Both the position numbers and the translations under genes were made by a program. Shown here one piece after another: positions 8,044 through 14,965 of a stretch of DNA of 17,893 bases. The stretch's first letter is position 1, and every line of letters starts with the position of its first letter. Source of the DNA: DATARH01 sp035504075 (GTDB lineage Bacteria > Pseudomonadota > Alphaproteobacteria > ATCC43930 > CGMCC-115725). The stretch covers positions 1 to 17,893 of the forward strand of contig DATJSO010000194.1 of assembly GCA_035504075.1 (NCBI GenBank), written 5' to 3'. The notes under the pieces were generated by a model. That model did not search any database. It saw only the letters and a program-made list of their open reading frames with translations, and was not told the origin of the DNA.

Positions 8044-9549
8044 ATGCTGGCAGGATCCATCAACACGAACATCGACGCCTTGTACGCGTTGCAGGCGCTG
8101 CAAAACACGTCCAACACGACGGACACTCTGGAACAGGAGCTCTCCTCCGGTCTGGCGATCAACGGCCCGCAGGACAACCCCGCCGGCTACATCGCGGCGC
8201 AGGGATTTACCACCCAGCTCGACGGCACGACGCAGGCGATTTCCAACGCCAATCAGGCGATCTCGCTGCTGCAGACTGCGAACGGCGCGATCACGCAGCA
8301 GGTCAACATCCTGCAGCAGATCAGCACGACCGCCGACCAGGCGGCCAACGGCCTCAACAGCGCCCAGCAGCTGCAGTCGCTGCAGGGCGTCGTGTCGCAG
8401 CTGCAGACCCAGATCTCGACGATCGCGTCGCAGAGCGTGTTCGGCGGTCTCAACCTGCTCAACGGCTCGCTGAACGGCGTGCAATTCCAGGTCGGCGCCT
8501 CGGAAGGCCAGACGATCGGCCTGTCGGTGCCGAGCACGCTTGCCAACCAGCTCGGTGCCAATCAGTCGAGCGCGCTGACCACCTCGGGTCCCTATAAGGT
8601 CAATGGCGTCGGCACCGGCGGCGTCGGCGACGTGACCGGCAGTTCCTACGCGATCAGCTCGGGCGGCGTCGGCGCGTTCACCGCCGGCACGATCGGCGTC
8701 TCGGGATCCGCCGGCGCCAAGAGCATCACGGTCACCGCCAACGAATCGGCCGAGGACATCGCGGCGTCGGTCAACGCCATCACCTCCAACACCAACGTCA
8801 GCGCGGTGGCCAACACCAGCGTCGCCTTTACTGTCACTTCCGGATCGGTTTCGTTTACGCTCGGCAACGGCAACGGCGGCGCGCAGACCAACGATGTCAA
8901 CATCGCGGCGACGGTAACCAGCGTGTCGCAAACCGGGTTGCAATCGCTCGTGCAGGCGATCAACCAGGAGACCGGCACGACCGGCGTCACTGCCACGGTC
9001 AATTCCGACAACCAGTTGGTCCTTAGCCAGGCACAGGGCGACAACATCTCGATCGCCGATTTCGCCGGTACCGGCACGCTGGCTGCCGGCGGCTCGACTA
9101 CGGTGACGCTCGGCACCGGCGGCGGCGACGCCACGGCGGCGACGGTTCAAGGATTGGTCACGTTGCAGTCGAGCAACACGTTTGCGCTGTCCTCGGCGGC
9201 TTCCGATATCGGTCTCCAGACCACCTCGGGCCTGACGACGCTGGCGGCACAGAATGTCAGTACGATCTCGGGTGCCAATGCGGCGATCAACGTCGTCGCC
9301 TTCGCCCTGCAGCAGCTCGAAAACATCGGTTCCCAGCTTGGCGCGGTCGAGCAGGCATTGCAGGCGACCGCTTCGAACCTGCAGACGACGCAGACGAACG
9401 TGACGGCGGCGCAGTCGGTCGTCCAGGACGCCAACGTCCCGCAGGTGACGACGCAGCTGACGCAAGAGCAGATCCTGGCGCAGGCCGGCGTCTCGGCTCT
9501 GGCCCAGTCGAGCACGCTGGAACAGAGCTTCCTGAAGCTGCTGCAGTAG
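8044..9549 (+). CDS. fliC: Flagellin, filament subunit
   Basis: A flagellin of 501 residues, the main filament subunit. The N-terminal D0/D1 region starts MLAGSINTNIDALYALQALQ and continues to about residue 150 (VFGGLNLLNGSLNGVQFQVG, the usual end of D1). The C-terminal D1/D0 ends with QAGVSALAQSSTLEQSFLKL. The middle is Ser/Thr/Gly-rich, as expected for a surface domain and for O-glycosylation. The protein contains no Arg, three Lys (in PYKVNG, AGAKSI and SFLKLL), no Cys, Trp or His, and only the initiator Met. The usual SGLRINSA...DDAAG motif reads SGLAINGPQDNPAG, so the nearly universal Arg is replaced. It follows a glycosyltransferase fusion and precedes a strong hairpin, then fliD. The family call is certain. 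Confidence 0.98.
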   Translation: MLAGSINTNIDALYALQALQNTSNTTDTLEQELSSGLAINGPQDNPAGYIAAQGFTTQLDGTTQAISNANQAISLLQTANGAITQQVNILQQISTTADQAANGLNSAQQLQSLQGVVSQLQTQISTIASQSVFGGLNLLNGSLNGVQFQVGASEGQTIGLSVPSTLANQLGANQSSALTTSGPYKVNGVGTGGVGDVTGSSYAISSGGVGAFTAGTIGVSGSAGAKSITVTANESAEDIAASVNAITSNTNVSAVANTSVAFTVTSGSVSFTLGNGNGGAQTNDVNIAATVTSVSQTGLQSLVQAINQETGTTGVTATVNSDNQLVLSQAQGDNISIADFAGTGTLAAGGSTTVTLGTGGGDATAATVQGLVTLQSSNTFALSSAASDIGLQTTSGLTTLAAQNVSTISGANAAINVVAFALQQLENIGSQLGAVEQALQATASNLQTTQTNVTAAQSVVQDANVPQVTTQLTQEQILAQAGVSALAQSSTLEQSFLKLLQ

Positions 9550-9568
9550 CCGGGATCGACGAGTGAAG

Positions 9569-9601
9569 GGCCTGTCCCCGGGCCGTTGCCGGGGACAGGC
9601 C
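9569..9601 (+). terminator. Perfect 13-bp stem-loop after flagellin
   Basis: GGCCTGTCCCCGG (9569-9581) pairs perfectly with CCGGGGACAGGCC (9589-9601) around a 7-base loop. It begins 20 bases after the flagellin stop and ends 24 bases before fliD. No T-run follows, so it is not a textbook intrinsic terminator. It may partly terminate, or protect the flagellin mRNA 3' end so that flagellin is made in excess over fliD. Confidence 0.6.
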
Positions 9602-9625
9602 ATCCCGAGCGCGAGGGCATAGCCG

Positions 9626-11203
9626 ATGACGGTCAGCAGCGTCCTGAGTTCGGATCAGATCACCTCGCTGATCCAGCAGGCTGAGACGGCCTATCAGCAG
9701 CCGGCTCTCTCGCTTCAGGCCCAGGAAACGCCGATCGAGACGCAGATTTCAGCGCTCGGCAAAGTGCAGAGTGCGCTGTCAAGCCTGCAGTCTGCGGTCA
9801 ACGGATTGTCCGAGATTTCTTCGTTGTCGCAAAACTCCGTCAGCACCAGCCCGTCGGGCATTGTTTCCGCCACGGCCACCAACGCCGCTGCGCCCGGCGC
9901 CTATACCCTGACCGATGTCCATCCCGCATCGGCGGAAACCCTGTTTTCCGCCGGTTTCGCCAGCGCCAGCGCAACGCTCGGCTCCGGCTCGATTGCGATA
10001 CAGGTCGGCAGCGGATCGGCGACGACCGTGCAGGTCGCGGGTGGCCAGTCGAACCTTGCGGGCATCGCCAACGCGATCAACCAGGCCAATCTCGGCGTGC
10101 AGGCGAGCGTCATTTACGACGGCACGTCCTACCATCTGGTACTGACCGGCGCGCAGACCGGCGCTGCCAATGCATTCACCGTCAGCGGTACGGGCGCCCT
10201 GGCAAATCTCAGCTATAACGCGGGTGCCAGCGGCGGGCTCACCGAGAGCGAGAAAGCAGCCAACGCGTCCTTCTCGCTGAACGGCATCGCCATCACCAGC
10301 GGCTCCAACACCGTCGCCGGCGTCGTGCCGGGGTTGACCTTTACGCTGGCGGCGAGCGGATCGGCAACGGTCCAGGTGACGCAAAGCGCCTCGGCGCTTG
10401 ATCAGGCCGTCAATTCGTTCGTCAGCGCCATCAATACCGTGCTTGCCACGATCAACCAGTACAGCTCGTACAGCCAGGCGAGCGGGGCCGGCCCGTTGCT
10501 CGGCGATGTTGGCCTGCAGGTGCTGCGCAACGGCCTGATCGACGCGATCGCGGCGCCGCCGAGCGGCAACGGGCCGTACAACTCGCTGAGCACGATCGGC
10601 TTCAGTATCACCAGCGGCGGCACCGTGTCGTTCGACGACTCGTCATTCCAGACCGCCGCGCAGAGCAATTACGCCGCCGTCGCCGCGTTGCTCGGCAAGG
10701 CTGCGACCGCGAGCAACGCCAACGTTACGGTGCAGACGGCGGGAGCCGCTCAGCCCGGCAGCTACGCCGTCGATGTGACGGCAAACACCGGCAGTGCCGT
10801 AACCGGCACGGTTAACGGCGAGGCGGCCAGCGGCAGCGGCGGCGTGTTGAGCGTCTTCGGCGCCGGCCCGGCGCAGGGTCTGGTACTGCAGATCGGCGCC
10901 GGCATCACCGGGTCGCTCGGTCAAGTGACGGTCAGCGACGGACTGTACGGCAGCCTCAGCAGCCTGGTCAGCAGCGCGCTTGCCAGCGGCGGCGGCGGCG
11001 TCACCGGCCAGATCAACACGCTCACCGCTTCGATCACGTCGATGAACAAGCAGATCGCGCAACTGCAGCAGCAGGCGCAACAGGAGACGGCAACGCTGAC
11101 GCAGCAGTACAGCAACGCCGAAGCGACTATGACGCAACTGGAGACCGTCAGCGACTTCCTGGCCACCTATTTCAACCAGAGTACCAGCGGGACCGGGGGA
11201 TAA
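9626..11203 (+). CDS. fliD: Flagellar filament cap protein FliD (HAP2)
   Basis: FliD caps the growing filament and helps fold incoming flagellin; it is exported by the flagellar type III system. The protein has 525 residues. The N-terminal region (residues about 1-100) has the FliD_N pattern: QISALGKVQSALSSLQSAVN followed by a threaded beta segment with AAAPGAYTLTDVHPASAETL. The C-terminal FliD_C region includes LRNGLIDAIAAPPSGNGPYN, LSTIGFSITSGGTVSFDDSS and a terminal coiled coil with GGGVTGQINTLTASITSMNK. Only one Arg and four Lys are present in the whole protein. A GAGGG ribosome site (9613-9617) lies eight bases before the ATG. The stop at 11201-11203 is one base from the fliS start, indicating a single transcript with fliS and flgM. 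Confidence 0.96.
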   Translation: MTVSSVLSSDQITSLIQQAETAYQQPALSLQAQETPIETQISALGKVQSALSSLQSAVNGLSEISSLSQNSVSTSPSGIVSATATNAAAPGAYTLTDVHPASAETLFSAGFASASATLGSGSIAIQVGSGSATTVQVAGGQSNLAGIANAINQANLGVQASVIYDGTSYHLVLTGAQTGAANAFTVSGTGALANLSYNAGASGGLTESEKAANASFSLNGIAITSGSNTVAGVVPGLTFTLAASGSATVQVTQSASALDQAVNSFVSAINTVLATINQYSSYSQASGAGPLLGDVGLQVLRNGLIDAIAAPPSGNGPYNSLSTIGFSITSGGTVSFDDSSFQTAAQSNYAAVAALLGKAATASNANVTVQTAGAAQPGSYAVDVTANTGSAVTGTVNGEAASGSGGVLSVFGAGPAQGLVLQIGAGITGSLGQVTVSDGLYGSLSSLVSSALASGGGGVTGQINTLTASITSMNKQIAQLQQQAQQETATLTQQYSNAEATMTQLETVSDFLATYFNQSTSGTGG

Positions 11204-11204
11204 A

Positions 11205-11633
11205 ATGATTGACCAGATGAGCGGTCTCGCGGCCTATGGCCGGGTGGCGGGGATCAGCGCCGAGCCGGAAGAATTCATGAAAATGGCGCTCGATGCGGCA
11301 CGCACCTTCCTCGTGCAGGCCGACGCGGCGCTCGCCGCCGGAGACCGGCCGAGAAAGGCCAAAGCACTCAGTTCGGCCGCCAAGGTCATTGAGTTCATGC
11401 TCGGCCTGTCGGGGTTCGAAGGCGGCCCATTGAGCGATTGCCTCGCCAGCGTCTATCATTACGTCCTGGCGGCAATCCTGAAAGCCAATGCCTGGGACGA
11501 TCGCGAAGCGATCGCCGCCGGACGCGTCGCTCTCGACGATCTTGCCGCGGTATGGCGGCGGGTATTTCCCGACGCCGTTGCTGATGCCAGATTAGCCGAC
11601 AGCGCATTGACAGGGCGGGAAAGCGATGCCTGA
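11205..11633 (+). CDS. fliS: Flagellin export chaperone FliS
   Basis: FliS binds the disordered C-terminus of newly made flagellin in the cytoplasm, keeps it from polymerising and delivers it to the export gate. This copy has 142 residues, within the family range. The helical bundle pattern is clear: an N-terminal AAYGRVAGISAEPEEFMKMA, then ARTFLVQADAALAAGDRPRKAKALSSA, and IEFMLGLSGFEGGPLSDCLA, which matches the FliS segment L(R)xxLDxexGGxiaxnL. It has ordinary numbers of Arg and Lys, unlike its exported client. The ATG lies one base after the fliD stop, with a G-rich ribosome site (CGGGGGA) just upstream. The 3' end overlaps flgM by eight bases. Confidence 0.94.
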   Translation: MIDQMSGLAAYGRVAGISAEPEEFMKMALDAARTFLVQADAALAAGDRPRKAKALSSAAKVIEFMLGLSGFEGGPLSDCLASVYHYVLAAILKANAWDDREAIAAGRVALDDLAAVWRRVFPDAVADARLADSALTGRESDA

Positions 11634-11949
11634 TCCGATCCAAGGGGTTAATCCCACCAGCCAGATCGAGATTGCGCCGACCGGGCAGGCCGGCACCTCG
11701 ACGGGAACGGCGCCGAACAGCCAATCGGAGACGCCGCCGCGCATCGATTCGGCGGATGTCGCGCGCGCCGAAGCGCTGCTCGCGACAATCGCGGCGACGG
11801 CCAGCGGCGTGCAGCCGGTCGATGAGGCGAAGGTTGCCGAATTGCAGCAGGCGATCCAAACCGGCGCCTACCAGCTGAACCCGCAGCAGATCGCGCAGCA
11901 GATCATCGAACTGGAGGCGCTGCTGACGCCGCCAGGTGGCGCTCAATGA
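11626..11949 (+). CDS. flgM: Anti-sigma-28 factor FlgM
   Basis: FlgM holds the flagellar sigma factor FliA (sigma-28) inactive until the hook is finished and FlgM is exported. The protein has 107 residues. The C-terminal half matches the family: residues about 44-58 hold SADVARAEALLATIA and residues 65-97 include VDEAKVAELQQAIQTGAYQL followed by QQIAQQIIE. This corresponds to the sigma-binding helices with the signature KVxxLrxAIxxGxYxvdxxxIA. The N-terminal 40 residues are Ser, Thr, Pro and Gln-rich and probably disordered, as in known FlgM. It overlaps the fliS end by eight bases. It shares the low basic content of the exported filament proteins (two Arg, one Lys), consistent with export. 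Its presence implies that a fliA gene exists elsewhere in the genome. Confidence 0.86.
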   Translation: MPDPIQGVNPTSQIEIAPTGQAGTSTGTAPNSQSETPPRIDSADVARAEALLATIAATASGVQPVDEAKVAELQQAIQTGAYQLNPQQIAQQIIELEALLTPPGGAQ

Positions 11950-11974
11950 GGCTGCGTCTGCAGACTTGCTCGAG

Positions 11975-12232
11975 TCAGACCGCGCGTAACTCGGCAAAAA
12001 CTGGATCTGCCGCCGCGCGAGCGGCCTCATCGCGGATCCATTGCTGCACCTGCGCCAGCCGTTCCGCTGCCCGGTGGATATCGTCACGATCGGCGATATC
12101 CCGAAAGGCCAGCAACACCTGCTTGAGGCATTCGGCCCTGCCGGCCACATCGCCGGGCAATGCCGGAGCAGTACCGCTGCCGATGCAATTGCGCGGAAGC
12201 CTCGCCCGCGCCAATGTTCTCTGGTCGCCCAT
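11975..12232 (-). CDS. Small hypothetical protein (85 residues)
   Basis: I do not recognise this family. The frame encodes 85 residues starting MGDQRTLARARLPRN and ending in an amphipathic, charged helical region (CLKQVLLAFRDIADRDDIHR, then AERLAQVQQWIRDEAARAAA). An AGGGA ribosome-like site lies about five bases before the ATG, and an in-frame TGA at 12242-12244 four codons upstream sets the maximum length. Balanced acidic and basic content and the helical C-terminus look like a real cytoplasmic protein rather than a shadow frame. It converges on flgM with a 25-base gap and is divergent from the regulator that starts at 12329. The remaining bases of the 11950-12328 stretch hold only the divergent intergenic region. 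A competing + strand frame covers the region but has an implausible Cys/Ser/Arg-rich composition. Confidence 0.45.
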   Translation of the reverse strand: MGDQRTLARARLPRNCIGSGTAPALPGDVAGRAECLKQVLLAFRDIADRDDIHRAAERLAQVQQWIRDEAARAAADPVFAELRAV

Positions 12233-12298
12233 TCGATCCCTTCAGGCTGTCGCAGGGCGACGCGAGCTGCCAAGCGGTGACAGTTCCGGCAACCCGAT

Positions 12299-12310
12299 GG
12301 CATTCATGCC
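12299..12310. promoter_or_regulatory. Inverted repeat, possible operator
   Basis: GGCAT-TC-ATGCC is a perfect 5-2-5 inverted repeat in the 96-base divergent region between the small minus-strand gene and the HTH regulator. It ends 18 bases before the regulator's first ATG. Position suggests an autoregulatory operator, but such a short repeat can arise by chance. Confidence 0.2.
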
Positions 12311-12328
12311 CGACTCTCGCTTCCCCCG

Positions 12329-13447
12329 ATGACAACCCAGCTTGACGATAATCACAAGTTTCGCAACTATCGTGCAATGGGCCAGCCGACGCGCGTCCAG
12401 GGCGAGATTGTCTTCCCCAATAACATCAAAGAGTTGCGGCTGCGGAAGCGGCTGACGCAAGCACAGCTCGGACGCCTGCTCGATCCGCCGCTCAGCGAAT
12501 CGACAATTTCGAAAATGGAAAGCGGCGAACGCAGGCTGACCAACCTGCAGTTGGCCGATCTCGCAATGATCCTCGATTGCCGCCCCGATGACATCCCGGT
12601 CATCAGCGGCCGCGATGCGCCCGCCGGAGTGCGCCGCTGGCAACGCGCGCAGCATGACGCGGTGCGTCACAGCATCGAAAGCGGCGCCGCCGCCACCGGC
12701 TACGTGCTGGCGCAGCTGCGCAAAAAATACGGCCGGACGATGCAGCAGGTGGCCGATGCGATCGGCATGACGCTTTCCGTCTACCATCGCGTCGAGATGG
12801 CAAGCCGCATGATTCAACACGACGAGATCGACGCGGTCGCAAAGTTTTACGGCCTGACGGCCAACCGGTTGATCGCGATGTTCGAACGGCGGGCGCGCGA
12901 AAACCGCAGGGAGCTGGAGAGTGGCACGCCGCCCGAACGGCTGCTGCCGCGTACGCCGCGTGCGCTGCTGAAGGAGGATGGCCGCTGGGGCCAACTCGGC
13001 GCGATCGAACGCTATGCGATGCGCCGCAGCATTCGCTATGTCGGCGCGCCCGACGCTTCTGCCGCGCTGCCCGTGCACGGCAGCCTGACCAGCGACGCCG
13101 CGGGCAACCGGCGTTTCACGATCGACCAAGGAGGCGATGCCGTCGGCGAAATCGCTGTCAGCGAGCTGCTGCGCCCGTGCGAAGGTGCCTTTTTTGTCCG
13201 CAATTTCTCGCAACGCCTGGGCTTTCTGCGGCCGGAGGCGCTTGCCTATGTCGATCCACAGGCGCCGGTGGCGCTCGGCGATGTCGTGTTCGTGCAGCGT
13301 CGCGACGGCAGCGCCGACGCCGCGCTGATCATCGGCAACGGTGTCGGGGCGCTGCGCTGCAAGATGTACAATCCCGAGGAAGAGCTGCCGATCGACGATC
13401 CCGCGATCGAACGGATCCTGCGCGTCGCTATGCTGATCCTGCCGTAG
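12329..13447 (+). CDS. XRE-family regulator with two HTH domains and LexA/S24-like C-terminal domain
   Basis: A 372-residue DNA-binding regulator. Residues 30-92 form a clear HTH_3 (Cro/C1) domain with LTQAQLGRLLD and ESTISKMESGERRLTNLQL. Residues about 125-182 form a second, less typical HTH with MQQVADAIGMTLSVYHRVEM. The C-terminal part (about 260-372) resembles the S24/LexA fold: a motif equivalent to GDSMxPxLxxGD reads NFSQRLGFLRPEALAYVDP, then VALGDVVFVQ and LRCKMYNPEEELP. Ser294 sits where the S24 nucleophile would be, but I see no Lys at the usual partner position, so self-cleavage is doubtful and ligand sensing is an alternative. The start is uncertain: the ATG at 12329 has no ribosome site, and the ATG at 12377 lies about seven bases after a TTGACG-N17-AACTAT sequence and could be leaderless. 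The gene is tail-to-tail with the ABC permease, with two bases between the stops. Confidence 0.9.
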   Translation: MTTQLDDNHKFRNYRAMGQPTRVQGEIVFPNNIKELRLRKRLTQAQLGRLLDPPLSESTISKMESGERRLTNLQLADLAMILDCRPDDIPVISGRDAPAGVRRWQRAQHDAVRHSIESGAAATGYVLAQLRKKYGRTMQQVADAIGMTLSVYHRVEMASRMIQHDEIDAVAKFYGLTANRLIAMFERRARENRRELESGTPPERLLPRTPRALLKEDGRWGQLGAIERYAMRRSIRYVGAPDASAALPVHGSLTSDAAGNRRFTIDQGGDAVGEIAVSELLRPCEGAFFVRNFSQRLGFLRPEALAYVDPQAPVALGDVVFVQRRDGSADAALIIGNGVGALRCKMYNPEEELPIDDPAIERILRVAMLILP

Positions 13448-13449
13448 CC

Positions 13450-14238
13450 TCAATCCTCCTCGGCGGCGATCGCGCTTTCGTGCCAACGGCGCAACAGCCG
13501 GCGTGACAGCAGATCGAGCAGGAGGTAGATCACGATGCCGGTCAGCGACAGCAGGAACAACGCCGCGAACAGGCGCGGGATCGCCAGCCGGTAGCCGGCT
13601 TCCAGGATGCGGAAGGCGAGGCCGGTCTCGGCGCCGCCGGTGCCCGCGACAAATTCGGCGACGACCGCACCGATCAGCGCCAAGCCGCCGCTAATCCTGA
13701 GGCCGGCGAGAAAATACGGCAACGCCGTCGGCATCCGCAGATAGCGCAGGGTCTGTCCCGGCGACGCGCCGTACAGCCGGAACAGGGCGAGGAGATTGCG
13801 GTCGGCGCTGTTGAGGCCGACCGTCGTGTTCGAGACGATCGGGAAGAAGGCAACGATCCAGGCGCACACCAGCAGCGCCAGGAACGGTTGCCGCACCCAG
13901 ATGATGATGAGTGGCGCGATCGCGACGATCGGCGTCACCTGCAGAATGACGGCATAGGGAAAGAGGCTCAATTCCAGAATGCGCGAGCGCGCGAACAGGA
14001 CCGCGAGTGCACCGCCGAACAGTGCCGCGGCGGCAAGCGCCGCCAGCGTGATCCGCAGCGTTACCAGCAGCGAGCCGCACAGGCTCGGCCCGTCCGTCCA
14101 CAGGCTCAAGGCGATGGCGCTCGGCGCCGGCAGGATGTAGGGCGGGATGTTGTTGAGGCGGACGGCCGCCTGCCACGCGGCTAGGAAGGCCACACCGATC
14201 GCGATCGGTGCAAAAACGCGCAGCCAACGCTGGTTCAA
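13450..14238 (-). CDS. ABC transporter permease, SsuC/TauC/RibX type
   Basis: An inner-membrane permease of the BPD_transp_1 family, of the group that imports nitrate, sulfonates, taurine or thiamine/riboflavin precursors. Several hydrophobic segments are visible. The cytoplasmic EAA loop reads LYGASPGQTLRYLRMPTALP and is followed by LIGAVVAEFVAGTGG, typical of SsuC-like proteins. I chose the TTG at 14236-14238: GGAGGG lies exactly six bases before it, and the resulting 262 residues match the usual family length. The frame is open further upstream (ATG at 14320-14322 and beyond), but that would add a charged, Cys-rich leader not expected here. No ATPase or substrate-binding partner is seen in the window, so the substrate is unknown. 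Confidence 0.92.
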   Translation of the reverse strand: MNQRWLRVFAPIAIGVAFLAAWQAAVRLNNIPPYILPAPSAIALSLWTDGPSLCGSLLVTLRITLAALAAAALFGGALAVLFARSRILELSLFPYAVILQVTPIVAIAPLIIIWVRQPFLALLVCAWIVAFFPIVSNTTVGLNSADRNLLALFRLYGASPGQTLRYLRMPTALPYFLAGLRISGGLALIGAVVAEFVAGTGGAETGLAFRILEAGYRLAIPRLFAALFLLSLTGIVIYLLLDLLSRRLLRRWHESAIAAEED

Positions 14239-14244
14239 AGCAGG

Positions 14245-14250
14245 CCCTCC
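14245..14250 (-). promoter_or_regulatory. Ribosome binding site deciding a TTG start
   Basis: On the minus strand GGAGGG is followed by six bases and TTG. The TTG overlaps a TGA in another frame (TTGA), the arrangement seen when a gene is coupled to an upstream partner, but no recognisable upstream partner remains. This supports the short form of the permease. Confidence 0.6.
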
Positions 14251-14395
14251 ATCACCGCCGCAGCGAGCGAGCGAGATTGCGGCGTCGTTTTGCGCCCCGC
14301 AACGGCGCCGCGTATCGCTCATCGATGTCGCATCCGGTAGCCGGCAGGGGCGGCACCGGAGAAGCAAATTAGGACACTACCCGCCGGGGCGGTCC

Positions 14396-14424
14396 TTGAC
14401 AGCCGGCCGGCCGCTGACCATAGT
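14396..14424 (+). promoter_or_regulatory. Sigma-70-type promoter for tRNA-Ala
   Basis: TTGACA (14396-14401, perfect -35) is separated by exactly 17 bases from CATAGT (14419-14424, four of six matches to TATAAT). Transcription would begin near 14431, about 37 bases before the mature tRNA 5' end. Its position and strand fit the tRNA gene. Confidence 0.55.
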
Positions 14425-14467
14425 CCGGACGCCCTCGGCCGCCGCCGGCGGCAAATAATCTCGATGC

Positions 14468-14543
<76 letters not shown>

Positions 14544-14556
14544 AATCCCGGTTTCA

Positions 14557-14576
14557 GGCCATCTCAGGCTATCTCA
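14557..14576 (+). repeat. Two-copy 10-base tandem repeat
   Basis: GGCCATCTCA (14557-14566) is followed directly by GGCTATCTCA (14567-14576), one mismatch. It lies between the tRNA 3' end and the IS21 remnant. It may be part of the degraded insertion junction or chance. Confidence 0.4.
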
Positions 14577-14860
14577 GAAACCTAGGTCGGGCGGCCGTCG
14601 AAGAACCGGCATGGCCGCTTCCGTAACAGCGATCCATTGCGGCGGCTGTTCGAGACCCGCCGCGCTCTGCTCGACCAGAGACGAACGCAAGAGGCCGGAC
14701 TTGCGCTTTTCGCGCAGCCGGTAGCTGTCGCCGCCATCGTGACGACATGGCGGTGGTGCAACAGCCGGTCGAGAATCGCGGTCGCCACGACGGCGTCGCC
14801 GACCACGATTGAACACCGCAATATCGGAGCGACCGACACTCCTGATTCGCGTCGATGCGG
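14574..14860 (-). pseudogene. IS21-family IstB helper ATPase, frameshifted C-terminal fragment
   Basis: The minus strand encodes two pieces of the IstB C-terminus in different frames. VVGDAVVATAILDRLLHH comes from 14806-14753 and GDSYRLREKRKSGLL from 14732-14688. The 20 bases between them (RHVVTM plus two bases) are one short of the 21 needed, so a single-base deletion broke the gene. Further upstream, a DIAV-like piece in a third frame (near 14820-14830) hints at a second lesion. The Walker A and B regions of IstB, the partner transposase IstA and clear terminal repeats are all absent, so the element is dead. In the rest of the gene-free stretch 14544-14965 I see no recognisable gene; bases 14861-14965 hold nothing I can identify. 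Confidence 0.75.
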
Positions 14861-14965
14861 CTCATCCGCTGTTCGGTCAACGGCTTGCGATAGGCGCAGA
14901 AGGGGCGAGTGACGCGAAAAAGCCTGACCGTGGCCGCAGCCAATCCATCATCACGGCCCTCTCAT

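Noticed and set aside
7888..9603. A 571-codon minus-strand frame opposite flagellin
   Set aside because: Composition is almost entirely Arg, Gly, Asp and Ala with no family motif; the + strand encodes an unmistakable flagellin.
11956..11965. GTCTGCAGAC palindrome after flgM as a terminator
   Set aside because: A 10-base palindrome with no loop and no T-run; too short to act as a terminator.
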